This document shows, in pieces, positions 1-8,673 of a stretch of DNA of 27,354 nt. The stretch spans positions 1-27,354 of the forward strand of contig JAGLBF010000015.1 in the NCBI GenBank assembly GCA_018260375.1. Reading direction: 5' to 3'. The stretch is from Deinococcus sp. Its GTDB lineage: Bacteria; Deinococcota; Deinococci; Deinococcales; Deinococcaceae. The notes beneath the pieces are model-generated. The model had not been told where the DNA came from. It made no database searches and worked only from the letters and a program-made list of their open reading frames with translations. Made by a program: the position numbers and the translations under genes. The first letter of the stretch is position 1; every line of letters begins with the position of its first letter.

Positions 1-101
1 TCCGACACGGCGGCGACCAGTTCCGGCGTGGTGATCCCGCCCGCCATCGGTGCCAGAACGGTGGGCCTGTTTAGGTTGAGGAGCTGCATCAGCGGATTCA
101 T
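1..101 (-). CDS. nitronate monooxygenase-like protein, N-terminal fragment
   Basis: Only the first 33 codons lie in the window; the gene continues past the left edge. The translation begins MNPLMQLLNLNRPTVLAPMA and continues with GGITTPELVAAVS. This is the typical N-terminus of the nitronate monooxygenase / 2-nitropropane dioxygenase family, FMN-binding TIM barrels in which the APMAGG segment contributes to the flavin site. Family members oxidise alkyl nitronates, but substrate cannot be judged from this fragment, and related enoyl-reductase-type or IMP dehydrogenase-like barrels cannot be fully excluded. The ATG at 101 has no Shine-Dalgarno, but TATCAT lies 6 nt upstream (108-113 on the opposite strand), which suggests a leaderless transcript. 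An in-frame ATG four codons in (89) is an alternative start. Confidence 0.75.
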   Translation of the reverse strand, partial: MNPLMQLLNLNRPTVLAPMAGGITTPELVAAVS

Positions 102-240
102 ACCGCCATGATACTGCCGTGAACCCTGTGATCGAAGCCTTGACCGGCGCGGTGGCGACGTTGCTGCTTGCGCTGGCAGCGAGCCGCCGCTTTTACGCAT
201 TACGCCTGCGGCGCTAAACCTTTCAGACTCTGTATCAACC

Positions 241-863
241 CTATTTACTCTTTACCTTCTCTACTTTCTGCACCTTTTTGTCACCGATCACCAGGCTGGT
301 GGTGGTCACCACGACCGAGGGGCGGCGGCGGCTAGCGTTCTTGCTCAGCTCTATCACTTGGCGCAGCAGGCTGATGCCTAAGCCTATGCCCATCGCCAAA
401 AAGGCCCGTTGCTCAAAGGTGTGGTTGCCTAGTAAGGTGATGCTGGGGTCTAGGTGCGGGGTGAGTTTGGTGGCCAGAATAATAGGAGCCGCAAACGCCG
501 CCGCCGCAAAGGGGAGCACCAGCAGCCCGCCCGCATGTTTGAGCAGCAGGCTGGCGGTGAGTGCCGACGCTATCAGTGGAAACACCACGTACCACTGCTC
601 GGGCATGGTGGTAAGAAAAAAGGGAATAGCCCCTAGCGGAATAGCCAGGTAACCAAACCAGTTGCCCGCCTCGTCAGCGATATAGGTGAGCACCACCCAG
701 ACCATGAGCTTGATGATCCAGGAATACGGCGCGTTCAATACCAAAACCAGCGCCCCCAGGGTGACAAGGCCCAGCACCCACATCGCCAAGACAAAGTTGC
801 GGTGGCGCTTTTGGGGATTAAAGCGCGGCTTGAAAGAAGAGGTGGGAGAAGACAGGGGCGCGG

Positions 864-867
<4 letters not shown>
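241..867 (-). CDS. conserved multi-pass membrane protein of unknown function
   Basis: I do not recognise a named family. The 208-residue product has a basic N-terminus (about residues 1-25), then five or six hydrophobic segments near residues 26-45, 48-65, 70-88, 92-110, 113-133 and 151-168. It ends in a basic cytoplasmic-type tail (ASRRRP, then a run of KKVQKVEKVKSK type). No catalytic motif is evident. Its ATG (865-867) overlaps the TGA of uvrA (864-866) in an ATGA junction, so it is probably translated by coupling after uvrA on the same mRNA. That suggests co-expression but not necessarily a repair function. The gene ends 140 nt from the nitronate monooxygenase-like start. No clear terminator is visible after it. 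Confidence 0.75.
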
Positions 868-3920
<3,053 letters not shown>

Positions 3921-3941
3921 GGAATGCTCCTTTGGGGTTAG

Positions 3942-3970
3942 ATAAAAGGGTTGCCAAGCCACTGCCACAA
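3942..3970 (-). promoter_or_regulatory. candidate uvrA promoter
   Basis: Reading the minus strand, TTGTGG (3965-3970) is followed after 17 nt by TTTTAT (3942-3947). This would start transcription a few bases before the AAAGGAG ribosome site of uvrA, giving a short leader. The match is moderate and untested. I see no convincing 17-bp radiation/desiccation response palindrome here. Confidence 0.35.
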
Positions 3971-4054
3971 TTTTGTCGGGGCCGTAATACAGCGGGTCAC
4001 GCCGGGAAATAGCATAGCATTCTAGCAGCTCAGGAGGTTAGATGTCTGAGTACC

Positions 4055-4093
4055 TGATACAGACGGCGCTCCATTCCAGCACAGTCTGTATCA
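4055..4093. repeat. dispersed hairpin repeat, compact copy 1
   Basis: TGATACAGAC (4055-4064) and GTCTGTATCA (4084-4093) form a perfect 10-bp inverted repeat around a 19-nt loop, CGGCGCTCCATTCCAGCACA minus the last base. The copy at 6516-6555 is the same element inverted, with a compensatory stem change. It sits between aroA and uvrA on the minus strand and could act as a transcription terminator or mRNA stabiliser. It has no long T-tract. Confidence 0.75.
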
Positions 4094-4139
4094 AATGTGC
4101 GCGGGTGAGGTTCAGCCTTAGAAGAGCAAGCCATAGGCA

Positions 4140-4214
4140 GCCAAGCCGCAAAGCGGTACTGCTGAGTTTAGGGGCTGCTATTGTCGCCGCTTTGCTCAGG
4201 CGAGCTTGCTTGGC
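4140..4214. repeat. long imperfect inverted repeat across the aroA 3' end
   Basis: GCCAAGC (4140-4146) pairs with GCTTGGC (4208-4214), and GCAAAGCGG (4148-4156) pairs with CCGCTTTGC (4187-4195). The structure spans the aroA stop codon (4168-4170), so the last codons of aroA lie inside it. Part of it (AGCCAAGC, AGCCGCAAAG-type blocks) resembles the repeat at 27281-27349. Confidence 0.6.
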
Positions 4215-5601
4215 CCGGCAATGGCCCAGCGCCTGCTGAGCTTTGTGATAGATACTCAAACCTGGCCCCCAACGCCTCTAGGTGTCTAAAAAACAGCGGG
4301 TAACTTTTGCGGACGTGGTGCGCTCCTGTGATGCGTATGGGTTGATCAGCGCGCAGGGCCACAGCAGTCAGCATCATAATCATGCGGTGATCGCCGTGAC
4401 CGTCTGTGGCGACACCGCCCGCAATGCGCGGCTGACCGGTGATGTTCAGGCTGTCGCTGGTTTCACTAACGACTAGGCCTAGGCGCTGCAACTCGGCGCG
4501 GGTGTCACTGATGCGGTCGCATTCTTTGAGGCGCAGGGTGTACACATTGGCCCAGTGGGTTTGGCCCTGGGCGTAGGCGGCGGCGGCGCTCAGGGCCTGC
4601 ACCGCGTCAGTAAAGATGTCGGCGTCGCGGCTCACCGCCCGCAGGGGTTGGCCGCCGCGCACCTGCAAGGTGTCGCCCTGCCATACGATATTGGCCCCCA
4701 TCTCCTGCAGCACGCCCACTGCCTCACTTTCGCCCTGAAGGTCGTCTGGGCGCAAATTGCTGATACTCACCTCGCCAGGAAGAAGCGCCGCCGCCACCAA
4801 AATCGCCGCTGATCCGGGGTAATCACCAGGGATGATGACCTCGCTCGCCTGGTAGTGTTGTCCGCCTGCGATGTCAATGTGGCGCAGATCGTCGCTGGCG
4901 TGGGCCGCAATGCCGTAAGCCCGCAGAGTGTCAAGCGTCTGGCGCAGCGGGGCGTGGCTTTTGATGTCGCCCGTCAGGTGCAGTTGCAAGCCGCGTGGCA
5001 GCAGTGGTGCCAGGAACATCAGCGCAGAAGCGTACTGGCTTGACTGTTCGGCGCTGACCTCTAGCGGCCCGCCTGTAATCTGCCCGCCTGAAAGGGTAAC
5101 GGGCAGCCGTCCGTCTGTACTCTGCACCGAAGTGCCCAAACGCTCCAGGGCCGTGAGCAAGTCGCCCTGGGGCCGTTTGCCCAGTGAGCCGGGGTAGGGG
5201 GTGACAAAGCGGGTCTGGGTGGTGAGGGCCGACAGCGCCATCAAAAACCGTGCTACCGCACCGGCGTTGCCTACATCCAGCGTTTGGCCTGCCTTGGGCC
5301 GCGCCCCAAAGCCGTGTACCAGTGCCTCTGTGCCTTGCGGCGTGTGGCTGAGGGTAATACGCGCCCCCCACGCCTGCAAGCAGCGCAGGAGGGCCTGAGC
5401 ATCCTCGCTCTGCGCCACGCCTATCACCCGTACAGGCTGCTCACTCAGCGCGGCGGCGACCAGGTAGCGCGTGGTGTAGTTCTTGCTGGGCTGGGCGCGC
5501 AGCGTGCCGCTGAGTTGTTGTGCGGGCTGCACCACCACGTCAAAGGTATCGGGCAGGCCGTCAGGGTGGGCGCTGGGTAAGTTCACGGTGCCTAAGTTCA
5601 T
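4168..5601 (-). CDS. aroA: 3-phosphoshikimate 1-carboxyvinyltransferase (EPSP synthase)
   Basis: This cytoplasmic enzyme transfers the enolpyruvyl group of PEP to shikimate-3-phosphate, the sixth step of the shikimate pathway. From ATG 5601 the product is 477 residues. Visible family features are PSKNYTTR (Lys40, phosphate binding), GNAGAVARF (111-119), SAEQSSQYASAL (substrate Ser cluster near 183), FTDAVQAL (Asp332, general base), RLKECDRI (Glu360) and GDHRMIM (403-409). At positions equivalent to E. coli Thr97 and Pro101 it has Ala115 and Phe119. Start choice is open: ATG 5601 has TAACTT 7 nt upstream and no SD, while an upstream GTG at 5643 would add 14 residues encoded by tandem repeats. 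The C-terminal tail after about residue 450 is Ser/Gly/Pro-rich, unlike usual EPSP synthases, and lies within an inverted repeat. Confidence 0.95.
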   Translation of the reverse strand: MNLGTVNLPSAHPDGLPDTFDVVVQPAQQLSGTLRAQPSKNYTTRYLVAAALSEQPVRVIGVAQSEDAQALLRCLQAWGARITLSHTPQGTEALVHGFGARPKAGQTLDVGNAGAVARFLMALSALTTQTRFVTPYPGSLGKRPQGDLLTALERLGTSVQSTDGRLPVTLSGGQITGGPLEVSAEQSSQYASALMFLAPLLPRGLQLHLTGDIKSHAPLRQTLDTLRAYGIAAHASDDLRHIDIAGGQHYQASEVIIPGDYPGSAAILVAAALLPGEVSISNLRPDDLQGESEAVGVLQEMGANIVWQGDTLQVRGGQPLRAVSRDADIFTDAVQALSAAAAYAQGQTHWANVYTLRLKECDRISDTRAELQRLGLVVSETSDSLNITGQPRIAGGVATDGHGDHRMIMMLTAVALRADQPIRITGAHHVRKSYPLFFRHLEALGARFEYLSQSSAGAGPLPGQASSPEQSGDNSSP

Positions 5602-5669
5602 AGTGCCTAAGTTAGCGCGACTGAGCACTTGAGAGTAGGGCACTTGAGAGTAGGGCGCCTAAAAGTAGG
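5578..5669. repeat. two adjacent 15-bp tandem repeat arrays at the aroA start
   Basis: TAAGTTCACGGTGCC (5578-5592) is followed by TAAGTTCATAGTGCC (5593-5607) and a decayed third unit beginning TAAGTTAGC. Then GCACTTGAGAGTAGG occurs exactly twice (5625-5639, 5640-5654), followed by a diverged copy (5655-5669). The unit is five codons, so the first array encodes NLGTM/NLGTV/NLPSA in the aroA N-terminus. Confidence 0.85.
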
Positions 5670-5737
5670 ACAGGCTGTTTGAATGGGGGAGAGAAGCAGG
5701 TGCACTTGACCACTTCTGGTGGCCGTAGCGCTTACCT

Positions 5738-5789
5738 GGCGGGCCTGAATGTGCTTTACGGTCTTTCTTGGTCAGCGCACAGGCCCGCC
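5738..5789. repeat. 10-bp inverted repeat in the aroA / LptA-like divergent region
   Basis: GGCGGGCCTG (5738-5747) and CAGGCCCGCC (5780-5789) are perfect inverted copies 32 nt apart. They lie about 85-135 nt upstream of the plus-strand LptA-like start and about 140-190 nt upstream of aroA. They could be an operator pair or a leader hairpin; nothing distinguishes these. Confidence 0.5.
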
Positions 5790-5832
5790 CGTATCGCCCT
5801 ATCACTCCAACGTGAGGACTGTTGCTGCCTTA

Positions 5833-5866
5833 TCGTCAAGGCCAGGTCAGCTGCGTATACTAAGCT
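5833..5866 (+). promoter_or_regulatory. candidate promoter of the LptA-like gene
   Basis: Two overlapping -10-like hexamers are present: TATACT (5856-5861), with TCGTCA 17 nt upstream (5833-5838), and TAAGCT (5861-5866), which ends 7 nt before the ATG at 5874. No SD precedes the ATG, so the transcript is probably leaderless or has a leader of a few bases. Confidence 0.4.
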
Positions 5867-5873
5867 ATAGACT

Positions 5874-6494
5874 ATGAAGTTCAAGTTCACTCTTATGTTG
5901 TCCGTACTGTTACCCCTCAATGTTCTTTGTGCGCAGGCAGGTTCGGCGTTTGGGCTAGAAATTACCCCCAAAGGCGAGCAAAAGCTCAATCTGGCGACGG
6001 GCGCTACTGAAATGCCGCAGGGCGGTACCATCCAAGATAATAAAACGGGGGTTAAAGTGGTGGCGGGTACCATCAGTGTACGCAGCGACACCATCACTGC
6101 TATAGATGCCAAGCTCAGCACGCGTCAGGGCGGCACACTGCACGCCGACAACATCGTGTATAGCCCCAAACAGTTTCAGGTGACGGCGACAGGCAACCTC
6201 AGTTATTCTGACCAGCGTGTAGCGGGCCTCAGTGCCCGGACGATCACCGTAGACACCCGCAGCGGCGCGGTGACGGCGGTGGGTGACGTGAAGACCAAGC
6301 GGCCCTCGGCTACCGCTGACCAGTTGGTGGCCTTGCCAACCAAAAATCAACTGCTGCTCAGCGGCGACGCTAAAATTATGAGCGGCGGGCGAAATGTAGG
6401 GGCTGAGAAAATTATGTTTAACCTGTTGCTAGGTAAAGCGCTGCTCAACCCCGTAGCGTCAGACGTTGCTAACTTTGCGCCGTATCTAAAGTAA
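5874..6494 (+). CDS. LptA/OstA-like periplasmic protein
   Basis: The 206-residue product has a signal peptide (MKFKFTLMLSVLLPLN, then a likely signal peptidase I site near residues 20-26). A repetitive beta-rich domain typical of the LptA/OstA (organic solvent tolerance N-terminal) family follows: GGTIQDNKTGVKVVAGTISV, then GGTLHADNIVYSPK, LSARTITVDTRSGAVTAVGDV and GRNVGAEKIMFNLLLGKA. In LPS-bearing bacteria LptA bridges the inner membrane LptBFGC complex to outer-membrane LptD. Deinococci have an outer membrane but, as far as is known, not canonical LPS, so the cargo here is unknown. An LptB-like ATPase is encoded about 11 kb away at 17261-18031. The gene stands alone, diverging from aroA and converging on the polyferredoxin gene. 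Start ATG 5874 has TAAGCT 7 nt upstream. Confidence 0.8.
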   Translation: MKFKFTLMLSVLLPLNVLCAQAGSAFGLEITPKGEQKLNLATGATEMPQGGTIQDNKTGVKVVAGTISVRSDTITAIDAKLSTRQGGTLHADNIVYSPKQFQVTATGNLSYSDQRVAGLSARTITVDTRSGAVTAVGDVKTKRPSATADQLVALPTKNQLLLSGDAKIMSGGRNVGAEKIMFNLLLGKALLNPVASDVANFAPYLK

Positions 6495-6515
6495 CGCGCT
6501 GAGGGCTTAACCGCC

Positions 6516-6555
6516 TAATACACACTGTGCTGGAGTAGAGCGCCGTGTGTATCAG
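6516..6555. repeat. dispersed hairpin repeat, compact copy 2 (inverted)
   Basis: ATACACAC (6518-6525) pairs with GTGTGTAT (6545-6552) around a loop containing CTGTGCTGGAGTAGAGCGCC. Reverse-complemented, it aligns end to end with 4055-4093. The stem change G-to-C on one arm is matched by C-to-G on the other. It lies between two convergent genes, where it could serve as a bidirectional terminator. Confidence 0.75.
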
Positions 6556-6573
6556 GTGTAGGCCGTATAAACC

Positions 6574-7560
6574 CTACTCTTGCACCTTCTTTGTATAGAG
6601 CAGCACAGGTGCGCCAAAATCCTGCTCGGTAAAGTCACTCTCTAGGCTGATAACCTGCGGCGGGCATGACCTAGCGCACGCGCCGCAGCTTGTACAAGCC
6701 TGCAAGTCCAGGTGCAGGGTGAGGGTGCCGCTGACATCCAGCTCGCGGATGATGGCGCTGGTGGGGCAGACATTGGCGCACACGGGGCAATCTATGCAGC
6801 CTGGAGCTATGCGCGGCGCAGGCCAGGGTAGTGGCTGTGTGGGCGCTGGCGCGGGCCGCAGCGCTTTTTTGCGCCATAGCCACTCGGCAGGTCGGCGCTC
6901 TTCGGGGATGCTCCAGTCAACAAAGGGCAGCGGGCTTTCGGGAATGGTATGGGCTACCACCTCGCGGGCTTGGCGGGCGAGCGCCCCAAACAGGCCGCGC
7001 CGCGACACCCTGTGATGGGCCTGCGTTTCGCCCGCCTCGGCGCCCCGAATGTTTACGCGGGTGGGCCGGCCTGTAACTTTCCGCAGGGCCTGGGCACTGT
7101 CCACCACGCTTTGCAGCCGCTCAGGTACGTCTGGGCCGCCTACCGCGCAGGTGTGGCACTCGCCGTGCAGCAAGGTCAGGGGCATGTCCCAGCCGCCTGC
7201 CGCCACCACCGCTGACACCGTAACACGGCCTAAGCACGGCAGAACTTCGCCGCCCACGCCGCTTTGGGCGCAAGCGACGGGGAGTGACTGCTCCCCTTGC
7301 TGACGCACCATATTGAGGACAGGCAGCAGGTCATATTCCAGTGCCCCGGTGGGGCAGCTTTGCACGCAAAGACCGCACCCCGTACAGCGCTCTGGGTCTA
7401 TGCTCACCCCACCCATAATTTCAACCGCCTCATGCGGGCAACTCACAGCGCAAAGGTCGCAGCCGCCCACCACCTGACGCTCCACCAAACAGCGCGGCCC
7501 GGTATAGCGCGGCAGTATATTGCCATATTCGCCCAGCAGGGCCAGCACACCTTCTAGCAT
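6574..7560 (-). CDS. 4Fe-4S polyferredoxin-type electron transfer protein
   Basis: The 328-residue product has two pairs of cluster motifs. The N-terminal pair is Cys34/37/41 with Cys24 and the CTGCGLC motif Cys59/62/65/69. The C-terminal pair is CIDCPVCANVC (255/258/261/265) and CTSCGACARSC (289/292/295/299). Between them lie Cys97, Cys109 and a GECHTC motif (135, 138), resembling hydrogenase delta-subunit/MvhD-like cysteine patterns, and an SRRGLFGAL box (186-194) seen in several ferredoxin-type proteins. It is probably a cytoplasmic electron carrier or oxidoreductase subunit carrying up to four 4Fe-4S clusters. No partner oxidoreductase is encoded nearby, so its redox partner is unknown. 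There is no SD at ATG 7560; TACAGT ends 8 nt upstream, suggesting a separate leaderless start 149 nt downstream of dgkA. Confidence 0.8.
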   Translation of the reverse strand: MLEGVLALLGEYGNILPRYTGPRCLVERQVVGGCDLCAVSCPHEAVEIMGGVSIDPERCTGCGLCVQSCPTGALEYDLLPVLNMVRQQGEQSLPVACAQSGVGGEVLPCLGRVTVSAVVAAGGWDMPLTLLHGECHTCAVGGPDVPERLQSVVDSAQALRKVTGRPTRVNIRGAEAGETQAHHRVSRRGLFGALARQAREVVAHTIPESPLPFVDWSIPEERRPAEWLWRKKALRPAPAPTQPLPWPAPRIAPGCIDCPVCANVCPTSAIIRELDVSGTLTLHLDLQACTSCGACARSCPPQVISLESDFTEQDFGAPVLLYTKKVQE

Positions 7561-7709
7561 CGCTGCCGACTGTAGTGCGTGTGGGCAGGCTATAGGTGAG
7601 AGCCAGGTTCAGGGAGCGAGCTTCAAGCTGAGCGGCAGTGGGGCAGTGGTGTTGGGGCTAGAACGTTCATGTCTGCATCTCCATGTGTCTATCTCCCCAT
7701 CAGCCCAGT

Positions 7710-8117
7710 TCACCAGCCCAGCAGCTGCCACAGCGGTGGCCCCAGCACGCTCAGGCCCACCAGTACGCTCAACATGCTGGCAATCAGCACCGCACCTGCT
7801 GCCGTATCTTTGGCAATTTTGGCGAGCGGATGAATGTCGGGGCTTATCAGGTCAGTGAGGGCTTCAAGCGAGGTATTGATTACCTCTAGCGTAAGTACCA
7901 GCGCACAAGACAGCAGTATCGGGGCGAGGTCGGCGCGCAGCAAACAGGCCACGACATTGACCAGCACGGTGGCCCACACCTCTATCCTAAAGTTGGGCTG
8001 GGTACTCCACACCAGCACCAGCCCTTCCCAGGCAAAGCCCGCCGAGCGCCACCAGCGCCGAGGGCTGCGCGCTGAGCCACCTCGGTGAGGCTTGTTGTTT
8101 CCGGGGTTGTTCGTCAT
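7710..8117 (-). CDS. dgkA: diacylglycerol/undecaprenol kinase family protein
   Basis: This small integral membrane kinase phosphorylates diacylglycerol or, in Gram-positive-type members, undecaprenol. From ATG 8117 it has 135 residues: a basic N-terminus, then three hydrophobic segments (about 46-62, 65-84, 105-130). The conserved box EVINTSLEALTD (Glu78, Asn81, Glu85, Asp89) and HPLAKIAKDTAAGAVL (Lys103, Asp104) match the DgkA active-site pattern. I chose ATG 8117 because it overlaps the ybeY TGA (ATGA, 8114-8117) and gives normal family length; an earlier start at 8174 lies inside ybeY. Linkage of ybeY with dgkA is seen in many bacteria. Substrate (lipid versus undecaprenol) is not decided by sequence inspection. 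Confidence 0.9.
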   Translation of the reverse strand: MTNNPGNNKPHRGGSARSPRRWWRSAGFAWEGLVLVWSTQPNFRIEVWATVLVNVVACLLRADLAPILLSCALVLTLEVINTSLEALTDLISPDIHPLAKIAKDTAAGAVLIASMLSVLVGLSVLGPPLWQLLGW

Positions 8118-8581
8118 ACGCCGGCGGGTAAGGCGGCGCGAGCTACGTCCCAAGCAACGTGGAAGACTTGCCACTCCTCTCCCTGTGCGCCTTCTTCAAA
8201 GCCCAGACCTTCAGCGTGAGGATGGTCATGCCCGACCAGGTGGGTCATGCCGTGCGAGGCCAGCAGCGCCACCTCACGGGTAAGCGAATGCCCCCGCGCC
8301 TCGGCTTGGCGCTGGGCGGTGTCTAGGCTGATGATAATGTCACCCAGATGCGGCGGAATAAAGGGATCGCCTGGCTCATAGGTAGGAAAACTAAGCACAT
8401 CGGTGGCGGCGTCCTCGCCCCAGTGCTCACGCTTGAGTGCGCGAATGGTACGGTCGCCCACCAGCACCACCGTCACCTCGCGGTCAGCCATGCCAAAGTG
8501 TGCCATAACGGCTCCCAGACTGGCCCGTAGCGCTGGGCGCAGACCGGCAGGCGGCATTTTGCGAACAACCAGGTCTATCAC
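8114..8581 (-). CDS. ybeY: endoribonuclease YbeY (rRNA maturation factor)
   Basis: YbeY is a single-strand endoribonuclease involved in 16S rRNA 3' maturation and 70S quality control. From GTG 8581 the product is 155 residues, the usual family length. The metal-binding motif HGMTHLVGHDH supplies His110, His114 and His120. Upstream are ATDVLSFPTYEP and GDIIISLDTA, both conserved in the family. The open frame extends to an ATG at 8704, which would overlap the end of sppA by 31 nt and add 41 arginine-rich residues with no family similarity. GTG 8581, preceded by a weak GGGG, gives MIDLVVRKMPP and fits better, but the start is not certain. It is coupled to dgkA by an ATGA overlap. Confidence 0.93.
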   Translation of the reverse strand: MIDLVVRKMPPAGLRPALRASLGAVMAHFGMADREVTVVLVGDRTIRALKREHWGEDAATDVLSFPTYEPGDPFIPPHLGDIIISLDTAQRQAEARGHSLTREVALLASHGMTHLVGHDHPHAEGLGFEEGAQGEEWQVFHVAWDVARAALPAGV

Positions 8582-8673
8582 GCCCCGCAGTCTAGCGCGG
8601 TCAGCTACCAGCCGTCCTGAGGGCGCTCGTTGGGCCGCCCTCAGCCTATTGCCAGCAAGAAGCGCAGTCCGTA

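Noticed and set aside
119..217. Plus-strand 32-codon ORF starting GTG with a hydrophobic stretch (MNPVIEALTGAVATLLLALA).
   Set aside because: No SD or TANNNT at the usual spacing, and it occupies the promoter region of the nitronate monooxygenase-like gene. A hydrophobic stretch alone is weak evidence in GC-rich DNA.
3921..3968. Extension of uvrA to the upstream ATG (MAVAWQPFYLTPKEHS).
   Set aside because: The extra residues lack family similarity, and the strong AAAGGAG site lies inside this stretch, directly before the TTG start.
3996..4020. ATGCTATGCTAT-like sequence upstream of uvrA considered as a radiation/desiccation response motif.
   Set aside because: It does not form the expected 17-bp palindrome (TTATG...CATAA), and the match is only partial. 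The ACAACATAAG sequence near 13080 was also tested and matches poorly.
5679..5870. Plus-strand 63-codon ORF in the aroA / LptA-like divergent region.
   Set aside because: No recognisable family, no ribosome site, and it spans the inverted repeat and the likely LptA-like promoter.
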